This document shows, in pieces, positions 1 to 5,743 of a stretch of DNA of 5,743 nt. The DNA is from an uncultured Blautia sp. (GTDB lineage Bacteria; Bacillota; Clostridia; Lachnospirales; Lachnospiraceae). The stretch is taken from the NCBI GenBank assembly GCA_900552095.1, contig URYM01000127.1, forward strand, positions 1 to 5,743. Direction: 5' to 3'. Under the pieces are notes generated by a model. The model had not been told where the DNA came from and did not search any database. It worked only from the letters and a program-made list of their open reading frames with translations. The position numbers and the translations under genes were made by a program. Positions within the stretch are counted from its first letter, which is position 1; each line of letters opens with the position of its first letter.

Positions 1-40
1 AGTACGGTCTCGTGGGCTCGGAGATGTGTATAAGAGACAG
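1..40. other. Illumina Nextera read-2 adapter with partial i7 index (contamination)
   Basis: Bases 7-40 match the 34-nt Nextera transposase read-2 adapter, and bases 22-40 are the 19-bp Tn5 mosaic end AGATGTGTATAAGAGACAG. The six bases before it, AGTACG, fit the end of an i7 index; from memory they match the last six bases of Nextera index N702 as it appears in the oligo. Genomic sequence begins at base 41, where glgB coding sequence stops being natural. This is a library artefact left on a contig end, not a transposon in the organism. The identification rests on an exact match to a well-known synthetic sequence, so it is close to certain; the index identity is less certain. Confidence 0.98.
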
Positions 41-1765
41 CTCCTGCCCCATAAAGAGCAGTTTCTTGCCGGGATGCACAGCCATAAAGCCCAGCATAAC
101 CCGCAGATTTGCAAATTTTTCTTCCTCTGTTCCCGGCATTTTTCCAAGAAGAGAACCTTTTCCGTGAACTACCTCATCATGAGAAAGACTTAAAAGGAAC
201 TGCTCACTGTAAGCATAAACCATAGAGAAGGTAAGCTCTCCGTGATGCGCGCCGCGGCAGACGGGATCCTGGCGCATGTAGCCAGTGAAATCATTCATCC
301 AGCCCATATTCCACTTATAATCAAATCCCAGGCCGTCTTCTTTCACATCCCCCGTCACTTTGGGCCATGCCGTAGATTCCTCCGCAATCAGAAGAACGTC
401 GGGATACATTTTTTTGAACATGGAGTTTAAATGTTTTAACATCTCCACGGCTTCCAGGTTCTCATTTCCGCCATAGATATTTGCCACCCACTCTCCATCC
501 TGCTTTCCATAGTCCAGATAGAGCATGGATGCCACAGCGTCCATACGGATTCCGTCTGCATGGAACTTATCTGCCCAGAACATGGCGCTGGCAATCAGAA
601 AATTAGATACCTGAGGCCGTCCGTAATTATAAATCAGTGTGCCCCAGTGCGGATGCGCCCCCTGCCGGGGATCCAGATGTTCATACAGGCAGGTTCCGTC
701 AAAAGAAGCCAGCCCGTGAGCATCCCTGGGGAAATGAGCCGGAACCCAGTCCAGGATCACACCGATTCCCTGCTGATGAAGATAATCTACAAAAAACATA
801 AAATCCTCAGGCGTTCCATACCGGCTGGTCGGCGCATAATATCCTGTCACCTGATACCCCCAAGAAGCGTCAAAAGGATGCTCCATAATAGGCATAAGTT
901 CTACATGGGTATATCCCATCTCCTTGATATACTCCCCGATCATGGGCGCCAGTTCCCGGTAATTATAAAACTCCCGTCCATCCTCCGGCTTCCGCCAGGA
1001 ACCCAGATGCATTTCATACACAAACATGGGCTGATCTGCTTTCTGAAATTTCTTTCTCCCCTTCATCCAGACCCGGTCATTCCAGGCAAATCCGGACAGA
1101 TCTGTCACCACCGAAGCCGTATTGGGACGAAGTTCTGCAGCATTTGCGTAGGGATCTGCCTTCAGATAAGTAAGGCCATTCTTTAATTTCAACTCATATT
1201 TATAGAGATCTCCCGGTTTCACATCCGGAATGAATAATTCAAAAATCCCGGACTTCTCCAGGAAATTCATCTGATGGCAGCGCCCATCCCAGCTGTTAAA
1301 ATCTCCTACCACGCTGACCCGCGCCGCATTCGGTGCCCAGACGGCAAAAGAAACGCCCTGCACCCCGTTTATCACAGCAGGATGGGCGCCCAGTTTCTCA
1401 TAAATCTGATAATGGATGCCGTGGATAAACCGCTTTTCATCTTCCTCTGTGATCTGTCCCGGACAGGCATAAGGATCCCGATATGCTTTCTCCTCCCCGT
1501 CCTCCTCAATCAGGTAGACGTAATCCGGGATCCGCTTTCCAGGAATCAGCACAGCGAAATAACCCGCCTCATCCTCCTGTACCATCTCATAAATTTTTCG
1601 CCCTGCCCGGATACGGACAGCATCCTTTCCCGGAAAGAAACACTGGATCAAAATGCCATCCTCCGTCACCTTCGGCCCCAGGATCTTCCCCGGATTTTTC
1701 TCCTCCGAATAGACCACCGCCTCGATTTCTCTCCAGTCCATCAGCTCATATAATTTTTCTTCCAT
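41..1765 (-). CDS. glgB: 1,4-alpha-glucan branching enzyme GlgB, 3' end missing
   Basis: This enzyme of glycogen synthesis cuts alpha-1,4 glucan chains and rejoins them as alpha-1,6 branches in the cytoplasm (GH13 family, EC 2.4.1.18). The frame is open for 575 codons from ATG at 1765 to base 41. An N-terminal beta-sandwich module covers about residues 1-115, with YEKLGAH at 122-128. A CBM48 module follows (VWAPNA with W143, then VVGDFNSWDG), then the GH13 barrel. The barrel motifs are DWVPAHFP (D339), GIRMDAVASM (nucleophile D409), AEEST (acid/base E462) and SHDEVVHGK (D530). Their spacing equals that of E. coli D335, D405, E458 and D526, each shifted by +4, which argues against any frameshift. 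The natural sequence stops at LLFMGQE, so roughly 100-150 C-terminal residues, including the final beta domain, are lost to the contig end. The start is fixed by AGGAGGTG 5 nt upstream. The gene lies 22 nt behind its upstream neighbour and is probably co-transcribed. Confidence 0.96.
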
Positions 1766-1770
1766 GGCAA

Positions 1771-1778
1771 CACCTCCT
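1771..1778 (-). promoter_or_regulatory. Ribosome binding site of glgB
   Basis: On the minus strand this reads AGGAGGTG, a near-perfect Shine-Dalgarno sequence 5 nt before the ATG at 1765. It selects that ATG over the internal Met at residue 9. It sits in the 22-nt gap behind the preceding gene, which has no room for a terminator plus a promoter. Confidence 0.85.
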
Positions 1779-1787
1779 GCCCTTTTC

Positions 1788-2198
1788 TTATTTTTCTGCA
1801 AACAGGATCTCTTCTGCCAGCTGTGCCGCATCTCTGACGCAGTCCTCGCAGCTTCTCAGCACCGTTCCCGTCCCGATCCCTTTTAACTCTCTGCAGATAA
1901 CAGAACCGTTCTTCTCCTGAAAGCGGCGCACCAGTTCCCGGGACAGCTTATAAGTCGCTCCCTTTGTCGGATTCTTGACGGAACCGGAGCTGTTCTTCAG
2001 TCCTGCCAGCGCCACTGCCCCCGAGACAGCTCCGCAGGTACACTCCATTCCTCCCATACCGGCTCCATACCCTTCCATCATCTGGAATACCATCGCCTCA
2101 TCTGCCCCTGTCAGACCGCAGTAGGCACAGGCCACCGCTTGGGCACAGTTATATCCTTCTTTATGGTTTTCCACCGCTTTTTCTATTCTGCTTTCCAT
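1788..2198 (-). CDS. C_GCAxxG_C_C family putative redox protein
   Basis: A 136-residue soluble protein with no signal peptide or membrane segment. It fits the family of about 140 residues described as putative redox-active proteins with conserved cysteines and a CGAxxG motif (Pfam C_GCAxxG_C_C). Visible hallmarks are YNCAQAV with C18, the glycine-rich GYGAGMGG at 43-50, CGAVSG at 55-60, and C102, C117 and C120 near the C-terminus. Further cysteines at 24, 27 and 53 give eight in all, which suggests disulfide chemistry or metal binding. The substrate and partner are unknown for the family. The start has GAGGAG 5 nt upstream, overlapping the stop codon of the DUF1015 gene, so translation is probably coupled to it. 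glgB follows after 22 nt. Family assignment is confident; function is not known. Confidence 0.9.
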   Translation of the reverse strand: MESRIEKAVENHKEGYNCAQAVACAYCGLTGADEAMVFQMMEGYGAGMGGMECTCGAVSGAVALAGLKNSSGSVKNPTKGATYKLSRELVRRFQEKNGSVICRELKGIGTGTVLRSCEDCVRDAAQLAEEILFAEK

Positions 2199-2203
2199 CT
2201 TTT

Positions 2204-2209
2204 CTCCTC
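2204..2209 (-). promoter_or_regulatory. Ribosome binding site overlapping the upstream stop codon
   Basis: The minus strand reads TGAGGAGAA here: the TGA stop of the DUF1015 gene (2208-2210) overlaps the GAGGAG Shine-Dalgarno of the next gene, whose ATG is 5 nt further on at 2198. This arrangement favours translational coupling and fixes the downstream start. Confidence 0.8.
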
Positions 2210-3440
2210 ACTGTAATTTATGGATCAGAAGACCGCTCCTTAACTTTGGCTCAAACCAGGTGGATTTGGGAGGCATCAGAAGCCCTGCATCTGCCACATC
2301 AAAAAGTTCTCCCATCGCTGTGGGATACAGACAAAAAGCCACGTCACAATCCGTATTTCCTCTCCGTTCCAGTTCTTCCATCCCGCGGATCCCTCCGATA
2401 AAGTCAATCCTCTTATCTCTGCGCGGATCCTTTATGCCGAGCACAGGAAATAAAATCTGATCCTGAAGAAGAGACACATCCAGCCTTTTTACCGGATCCC
2501 AGTCCTCCTCACAGGCCAGGGCAAACCGATACCACTGCCCTCTCAGATACATGCCGGCTTCCCCTTTTTTCCCCGGACGTGCCTCCTCCCGGCTGCAGGG
2601 AATCAGTTCTGTCCGCTTTTTCATTTCCTCCAGAAATTCTGTCTCTGTCCTGCCCTGCAGTCCCCGCACAGCCCGGTTATAATCCAGAATCTGCAGTTCT
2701 TCCTCATCAAAAATGACTGCCAGAAAATAATTCCATTCTTCGTCCCCTGTAAAAGCCGGATCTTCCTCCCGCTTCTCCCGGCAGACCTGGGCTGCCGCAG
2801 CAGCTCTGTGGTGTCCATCCGCGATGTACAGCTTCCCGATCTTCTGAAACATCTCCCGGATCCGGTCATTTTCTTCTGCCGGAAAACTCCAGACGCGATG
2901 CCGTATCTGATCCTCCCCGGTAAAATCATAAAGAGGAGGCGTCTCCCGGTTCCGCTTTTTCAATTCAGCCAGTTCCCGGTTCCTCCGATGTGCCAGAAAA
3001 ACCGGACCGGTCTGTGCCTGACAGCTGTTCACATGACGGATTCTGTCCTGCTCCTTATCTTCCCTTGTATTTTCATGCTTTACCACAATTCCCTTCCAGT
3101 ATTCCTCCACCGAAGCACAGGCACAGATCCCGGTCTGGCTTTTCCCCTTTCGGGTCAGCTCATACAGATAAAAATGCGGAATGGGATCCTGGCTGTAGAT
3201 TCCCTGCTCCTCCTGCTTTCGCAAAAGTTCTCCCGCTTTTTTATAAACTTTCGGATCATAGGGATCTGTATCTTCGGGAAACTGTGTCTCTGCCCGGTCT
3301 ATATTTAAAAAGGACAGAGGATTTCTGCCGGCTTCCAGCCTGGCTTCTTCCCGGCTGTATACATCGTAGGGCAGGGCTGCAGTCTGTGCTGCCAGCTCTG
3401 CTTTTGGTCTCAGGGCACAAAAAGGTCGAACGAGGGCCAT
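2208..3440 (-). CDS. DUF1015 family protein of the serine operon
   Basis: A 410-residue cytoplasmic protein of the DUF1015 family, sometimes annotated as SpoOJ/ParB-like. Family hallmarks seen are the N-terminal PYDVY (24-28), the charged stretch from HENTRED to DRIRH (122-136), the central ADGHHR (207-212) followed by an alanine run, and the C-terminal MPPKSTWFEPKLRSGL (389-404). The length is normal for the family. Its biochemical role is not established. The DGHHR-type motif recalls the ParB/sulfiredoxin-like fold, which includes free-serine kinases of the SerK/SbnI type. Together with its position behind serC-serA, that makes a serine- or phosphoserine-related activity a reasonable but unproven guess. 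The start is supported by AAGGAGA 7 nt upstream. The stop overlaps the ribosome binding site of the next gene. It is separated from serA by a 127-nt spacer with a hairpin but no terminator. Confidence 0.92.
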   Translation of the reverse strand: MALVRPFCALRPKAELAAQTAALPYDVYSREEARLEAGRNPLSFLNIDRAETQFPEDTDPYDPKVYKKAGELLRKQEEQGIYSQDPIPHFYLYELTRKGKSQTGICACASVEEYWKGIVVKHENTREDKEQDRIRHVNSCQAQTGPVFLAHRRNRELAELKKRNRETPPLYDFTGEDQIRHRVWSFPAEENDRIREMFQKIGKLYIADGHHRAAAAAQVCREKREEDPAFTGDEEWNYFLAVIFDEEELQILDYNRAVRGLQGRTETEFLEEMKKRTELIPCSREEARPGKKGEAGMYLRGQWYRFALACEEDWDPVKRLDVSLLQDQILFPVLGIKDPRRDKRIDFIGGIRGMEELERRGNTDCDVAFCLYPTAMGELFDVADAGLLMPPKSTWFEPKLRSGLLIHKLQ

Positions 3441-3444
3441 GTAT

Positions 3445-3561
3445 CTATCTCCTTATCCATTTCATGATAGTCCGAATCGCCGGCCCAATCTTTTTCCGAT
3501 TGTAGGCCAGCGATCTGATCATTTTTCTGTGTTTTCTAAGTCTCTTCCATTTTATTTTCAT
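3445..3561 (-). CDS. Possible 38-residue, extremely basic small protein
   Basis: An ATG 6 nt after the serA stop opens a 38-codon frame that ends in TAG just before the DUF1015 start. The product begins MKIKWKRLRKHRKMIR and ends IRTIMKWIRR. It contains 16 Lys/Arg, one His and no Asp or Glu, with Trp and Ile residues spaced between. I do not recognise it. In favour: it nearly fills the serA-DUF1015 spacer, and its last codons contain the DUF1015 ribosome binding site, as in coupled genes. Against: no good Shine-Dalgarno precedes the ATG (only AACGGT follows the serA stop), and about a third of it is occupied by a strong hairpin that could be the real functional element. AT-rich lysine and arginine codons can also give basic frames by chance. 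Confidence 0.35.
   Translation of the reverse strand: MKIKWKRLRKHRKMIRSLAYNRKKIGPAIRTIMKWIRR
3448..3454 (-). promoter_or_regulatory. Ribosome binding site of the DUF1015 gene
   Basis: The minus strand reads AAGGAGA, 7 nt before the ATG at 3440. It decides the start of the DUF1015 gene. It also lies within the last codons of the possible 38-residue frame, so translation of that frame would run across it. Confidence 0.85.
3476..3514 (-). ncRNA. Strong imperfect hairpin in the serA-DUF1015 spacer
   Basis: In the minus-strand transcript the 5' arm ATCGCTGGCCTACAATC (3514-3498) pairs with the 3' arm GATTGGGCCGGCGAT (3490-3476) around a GGAAAAA loop. This gives 15 pairs, 14 Watson-Crick and one U-G, interrupted only by a 2-nt UA bulge. 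The one imperfect pair is a tolerated U-G in the sense transcript but an A-C mismatch on the other strand, so the structure favours the operon RNA. No U-tract follows, so it is not a standard intrinsic terminator. It may act in mRNA processing or stability, or attenuate between the ser genes and the distal genes. A transcript-level role is inferred only. Confidence 0.6.
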
Positions 3562-3567
3562 ACCGTT

Positions 3568-4731
3568 TTACTTGACGATACGCACCTTTGACACACCGTC
3601 AATGGCTTCCAGCGCGCGCACCAGATGCTCGCTGGCCGGACTGTCCAGATCAAACATGGAATACGCATAATCGCCCTTGCTCTTGTTCGTCATATCTGAG
3701 ATATTAACCCCTTCCTCCGCCAGGGTCGTGGTAAACTGACCAATCATATTGACAATATTTTTATGAGCAATCGTAATTCGTCCCGCCGCCACACAGCTTC
3801 CCATATCACAGCTGGGGAAATTAACAGAGTTTTTGATATTTCCATTTTCCAGAAAATCTCTCACTTCTTTTGCCGCCATCACAGCACAGTTATCCTCAGA
3901 CTCCTCTGTGGACGCTCCCAGATGCGGTGTAACCAGAGTATTCACTGCTCCGGCTACCAGCGGATTGGCAAAATCTGTCACATACTTTTTCACCTTGCCT
4001 GCCTCCAGAGCTTCCACCAGCGCCTGCTCATCTACCAGAAGATCTCTGGCAAAATTCAGAAGAACCACGCCTTCCTTCATCATACCGATGGCCTTCGCAT
4101 CGATCATCTCCCGGGTATTCTCATTGAGGGGAACATGGATCGTGATGTAATCACACTCCCGGTAAATCTGTTCCACATCTTTGATATGATGGATCGTCCG
4201 GGACAGATTCCACGCCGCATCTACAGAAATATACGGATCATATCCCATCACGTCCATTCCCAGATGAGTAGCTGCATTTGCCACCAGTACACCGATCGCA
4301 CCCAGTCCAATGATACCAAGTTTCTTTCCGGAGATTTCACAGCCCGCAAATTTCTTTTTCTGCTTCTCCGCCAGTTTGCCGATATTTTCTTCTGCCTGCT
4401 GGGAAGCCACCCACTCGATGCCCCCCACAATATCTCTGGATGCCAGAAGCATGCCGGCAATCACCATTTCCTTCACTCCATTGGCATTTGCCCCCGGCGT
4501 ATTGAAGACTACAATTCCCTTCTCCGCACATTCCGTCAGCGGAATATTATTAACACCGGCTCCCGCCCGGGCGATCGCCTTTAAATTCTCCGGAAGCTCC
4601 ATCTCCTTCATATTGGCGCTCCGCACCAGAACCGCATCTGCCTCCTCGATGCCCTCTGTTTTTTCATACTTTTCATCAAACCGGTCCAGTCCCACCTGGG
4701 AGATCGGATTCAGACAGTGATATTTAAACAT
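3568..4731 (-). CDS. serA: D-3-phosphoglycerate dehydrogenase SerA, short ACT-type
   Basis: Catalyses the first step of serine synthesis, NAD-dependent oxidation of 3-phosphoglycerate to 3-phosphohydroxypyruvate, in the cytoplasm. The 387 residues fit the short clostridial form without the extra intervening domain. The N-terminal substrate-binding half includes RAGAGVNNIP (55-64) and FNTPGANANGVKE (76-88). The Rossmann NAD site is GLGAIG (142-147) with acidic D165 for the ribose. Catalytic candidates are R229 in NFARD and H270 in TPHLGAST. An ACT domain, expected to bind an amino acid regulator such as serine, covers about residues 318-387. No acidic residue lies between D253 and H270, where the usual catalytic Glu is expected. 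The gene starts 2 nt after the serC stop, with GAGGAG 11 nt upstream inside the serC end. Co-expression with serC is nearly certain. Confidence 0.96.
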   Translation of the reverse strand: MFKYHCLNPISQVGLDRFDEKYEKTEGIEEADAVLVRSANMKEMELPENLKAIARAGAGVNNIPLTECAEKGIVVFNTPGANANGVKEMVIAGMLLASRDIVGGIEWVASQQAEENIGKLAEKQKKKFAGCEISGKKLGIIGLGAIGVLVANAATHLGMDVMGYDPYISVDAAWNLSRTIHHIKDVEQIYRECDYITIHVPLNENTREMIDAKAIGMMKEGVVLLNFARDLLVDEQALVEALEAGKVKKYVTDFANPLVAGAVNTLVTPHLGASTEESEDNCAVMAAKEVRDFLENGNIKNSVNFPSCDMGSCVAAGRITIAHKNIVNMIGQFTTTLAEEGVNISDMTNKSKGDYAYSMFDLDSPASEHLVRALEAIDGVSKVRIVK

Positions 4732-4733
4732 GA

Positions 4734-5743
4734 TCAGATATTCTCCTCTTCAAATTTCTTCATAAACGCCACCAGCGCTTCTACTCCGGCCTTCGGCATG
4801 GCATTGTAAATGCTGGCACGCATTCCGCCCACCGTCCGGTGTCCTTTCAGATTTTCCAGACCGGCTTTTTTTGCCTCTGCCACAAACTTTGCATCCAATT
4901 CGCTGTTTCCGGTGACAAAAGGCACATTCATAAGAGACCTGTCTTCCTTTACCACAGTTCCGGAAAACAATCTGCTCTGATCCAGAAAATCATAGAGGAT
5001 CGCTGCTTTCTCCTCATTGCGCTGCTTCATCACTTCCAGGCCTCCCATGGCCTTCAGCCACTTGAATACCTTTCCGCACATATAGATATCATAGCAGTTG
5101 GGTGTATTGTACATGGAACCATTGTCCGCATGAATCTTATACTTCATCATCGTCGGAGTTCCCGGAAGCACCTCATCTGTGATCAGATCCTCTCTCACCA
5201 CGGCAATCACCATCCCGGCAGGCCCGATATTTTTCTGTACACCGCCGTAGAGGATCCCGTATTGTTCGATATCAATGGGTTCTGACAGGAAGCAGGAAGA
5301 TACATCCGATACAAGCAGTTTGCCCTTTGTATTGGGAAGCTTCTTATATTTTGTGCCGTAAATCGTATTATTCTCACAAATGTAAACATAGTCTGCATCC
5401 GGGCTTACGGGAAGATCGGAACAGTCCGGAATATAGGAGAATGTTTTATCCTCAGAAGTCGCGATCTTGTTGGCTTTTCCATAAATCTGCGCCTCCTGGT
5501 AGGCCTTCTTCGCCCACTGTCCGGTTACAATATAATCAGCCACCCTGTTCTTCATCAGATTCATGGGAATCATGGCAAACTGCAGCGATGCCCCGCCCTG
5601 CAGAAAGAGCACTTTATAGTGTTCCGGAATATGTACCAGTTCCCGGAAATCTGCCTCCGCTTCATCAATAATATTCTGAAAAACTTTTGACCGGTGGCTC
5701 ATCTCCATGACTGACATTCCACTGTCCTTATATTCCATCATCT
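4734..5743 (-). CDS. serC: Phosphoserine aminotransferase SerC, 5' end missing
   Basis: PLP enzyme that converts 3-phosphohydroxypyruvate and glutamate to O-phosphoserine and 2-oxoglutarate (EC 2.6.1.52), the second step of serine synthesis. The visible part begins in the conserved GMSVMEMSHRSK region. Numbering from the first visible Met at 5741, LFLQGGASLQFA is at 45-56, GQW with the PLP-stacking W76 at 74-76, NNTIYG with T126 at 124-129, D146 in SDVSS contacts the pyridine nitrogen, and K170 in GGVQKNIGPAG is the Schiff-base lysine (bases 5232-5234). GHRTVGGMRASIYNA near the C-terminus is also typical. Compared with E. coli SerC (362 residues, K198), about 28 N-terminal residues lie beyond the window. 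The Met at 5741 is internal, since it falls inside the conserved region and the frame stays open to the edge. It heads the visible operon; the promoter is not in the window. Confidence 0.96.
   Translation of the reverse strand, partial: MMEYKDSGMSVMEMSHRSKVFQNIIDEAEADFRELVHIPEHYKVLFLQGGASLQFAMIPMNLMKNRVADYIVTGQWAKKAYQEAQIYGKANKIATSEDKTFSYIPDCSDLPVSPDADYVYICENNTIYGTKYKKLPNTKGKLLVSDVSSCFLSEPIDIEQYGILYGGVQKNIGPAGMVIAVVREDLITDEVLPGTPTMMKYKIHADNGSMYNTPNCYDIYMCGKVFKWLKAMGGLEVMKQRNEEKAAILYDFLDQSRLFSGTVVKEDRSLMNVPFVTGNSELDAKFVAEAKKAGLENLKGHRTVGGMRASIYNAMPKAGVEALVAFMKKFEEENI
4743..4748 (-). promoter_or_regulatory. Ribosome binding site of serA inside the serC 3' end
   Basis: The minus strand reads GAGGAG within the final Glu codons of serC, 11 nt before the serA ATG at 4731. 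The serC stop (TGA, 4734-4736) falls between this site and the start, which is typical of translationally coupled genes. The spacing is slightly long. Confidence 0.65.

Noticed and set aside
22..40. Tn5 mosaic end as evidence of a real transposon
   Set aside because: The flanking bases are the rest of the Nextera adapter and index bases, not IS50 sequence, so it comes from library preparation.
560..1753. Plus-strand open frames (208 and 159 codons) opposite glgB
   Set aside because: They are antisense shadows of a continuous glgB frame whose catalytic motifs keep exact family spacing.
41..1765. Possible frameshift in glgB because of the assembly edge
   Set aside because: D339, D409, E462 and D530 are all in one frame and keep the spacing of the E. 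coli catalytic residues, so the gene is only truncated.
1483..1920. Plus-strand frame (145 codons) crossing the glgB/redox gene junction
   Set aside because: Proline- and serine-rich low-complexity translation typical of antisense frames; both genes beneath it are well supported on the minus strand.
3476..3514. The spacer hairpin as an intrinsic terminator
   Set aside because: Neither strand has a run of U residues directly after the stem; the T run lies in the loop on the plus strand.
3763..4584. Long plus-strand open frame (273 codons) opposite serA
   Set aside because: It lies wholly antisense to a gene with clear SerA motifs, is rich in His, Ser, Arg and Ile as antisense shadows are, and resembles no protein family I know.
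5739..5741. Met at 5741 as the true start of SerC
   Set aside because: It lies inside the conserved region before GMSVMEMSHRSK, the frame stays open to the window edge, and about 28 residues of the usual N-terminus would be missing.

Overview
The window looks like chromosomal DNA from a low-to-mid GC Firmicute, most likely a gut-type Clostridia/Lachnospiraceae. The evidence is the short ~387-residue SerA with a C-terminal ACT domain, the serC-serA-DUF1015 gene order, the strong AGGAGG-like ribosome binding sites, and a C_GCAxxG_C_C redox protein. The taxonomic call is an inference from gene type and order, not from a search. The first 40 bases are not biological: they are an Illumina Nextera (Tn5) read-2 adapter with part of an index, so the left edge is a contaminated contig end.

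All genes lie on the minus strand and are tightly packed. In transcription order (right to left) they are: serC (phosphoserine aminotransferase, missing about 28 N-terminal residues at the right edge); serA (3-phosphoglycerate dehydrogenase), 2 nt after serC; a 127-nt spacer; a DUF1015 protein with the ADGHHR motif; a C_GCAxxG_C_C cysteine-rich protein, 9 nt downstream; and glgB (1,4-alpha-glucan branching enzyme), 22 nt downstream, cut at the left edge after 575 residues. The spacer between serA and DUF1015 holds a strong imperfect hairpin and a possible 38-codon, extremely basic reading frame. There is no U-tract terminator between any of these genes and no gene-free stretch over 300 bases, so one polycistronic transcript is the simplest reading.

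SerA and SerC catalyse the first two steps of serine synthesis from 3-phosphoglycerate, giving 3-phosphohydroxypyruvate and then O-phosphoserine. The phosphatase for the last step is not in the window. DUF1015 is of unknown function; its place directly behind serC-serA suggests a role tied to serine or phosphoserine. The redox protein and glgB appear to be carried at the distal end, and any functional link to serine synthesis is unproven.

Most of the window is ordinary core metabolism. The items worth a second look are the adapter and its read-through into glgB, the hairpin with its overlapping basic micro-ORF, the DUF1015-serine association, and a SerA active-site loop without the expected glutamate. 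I see no clear undescribed defence, mobile or CRISPR-like system.
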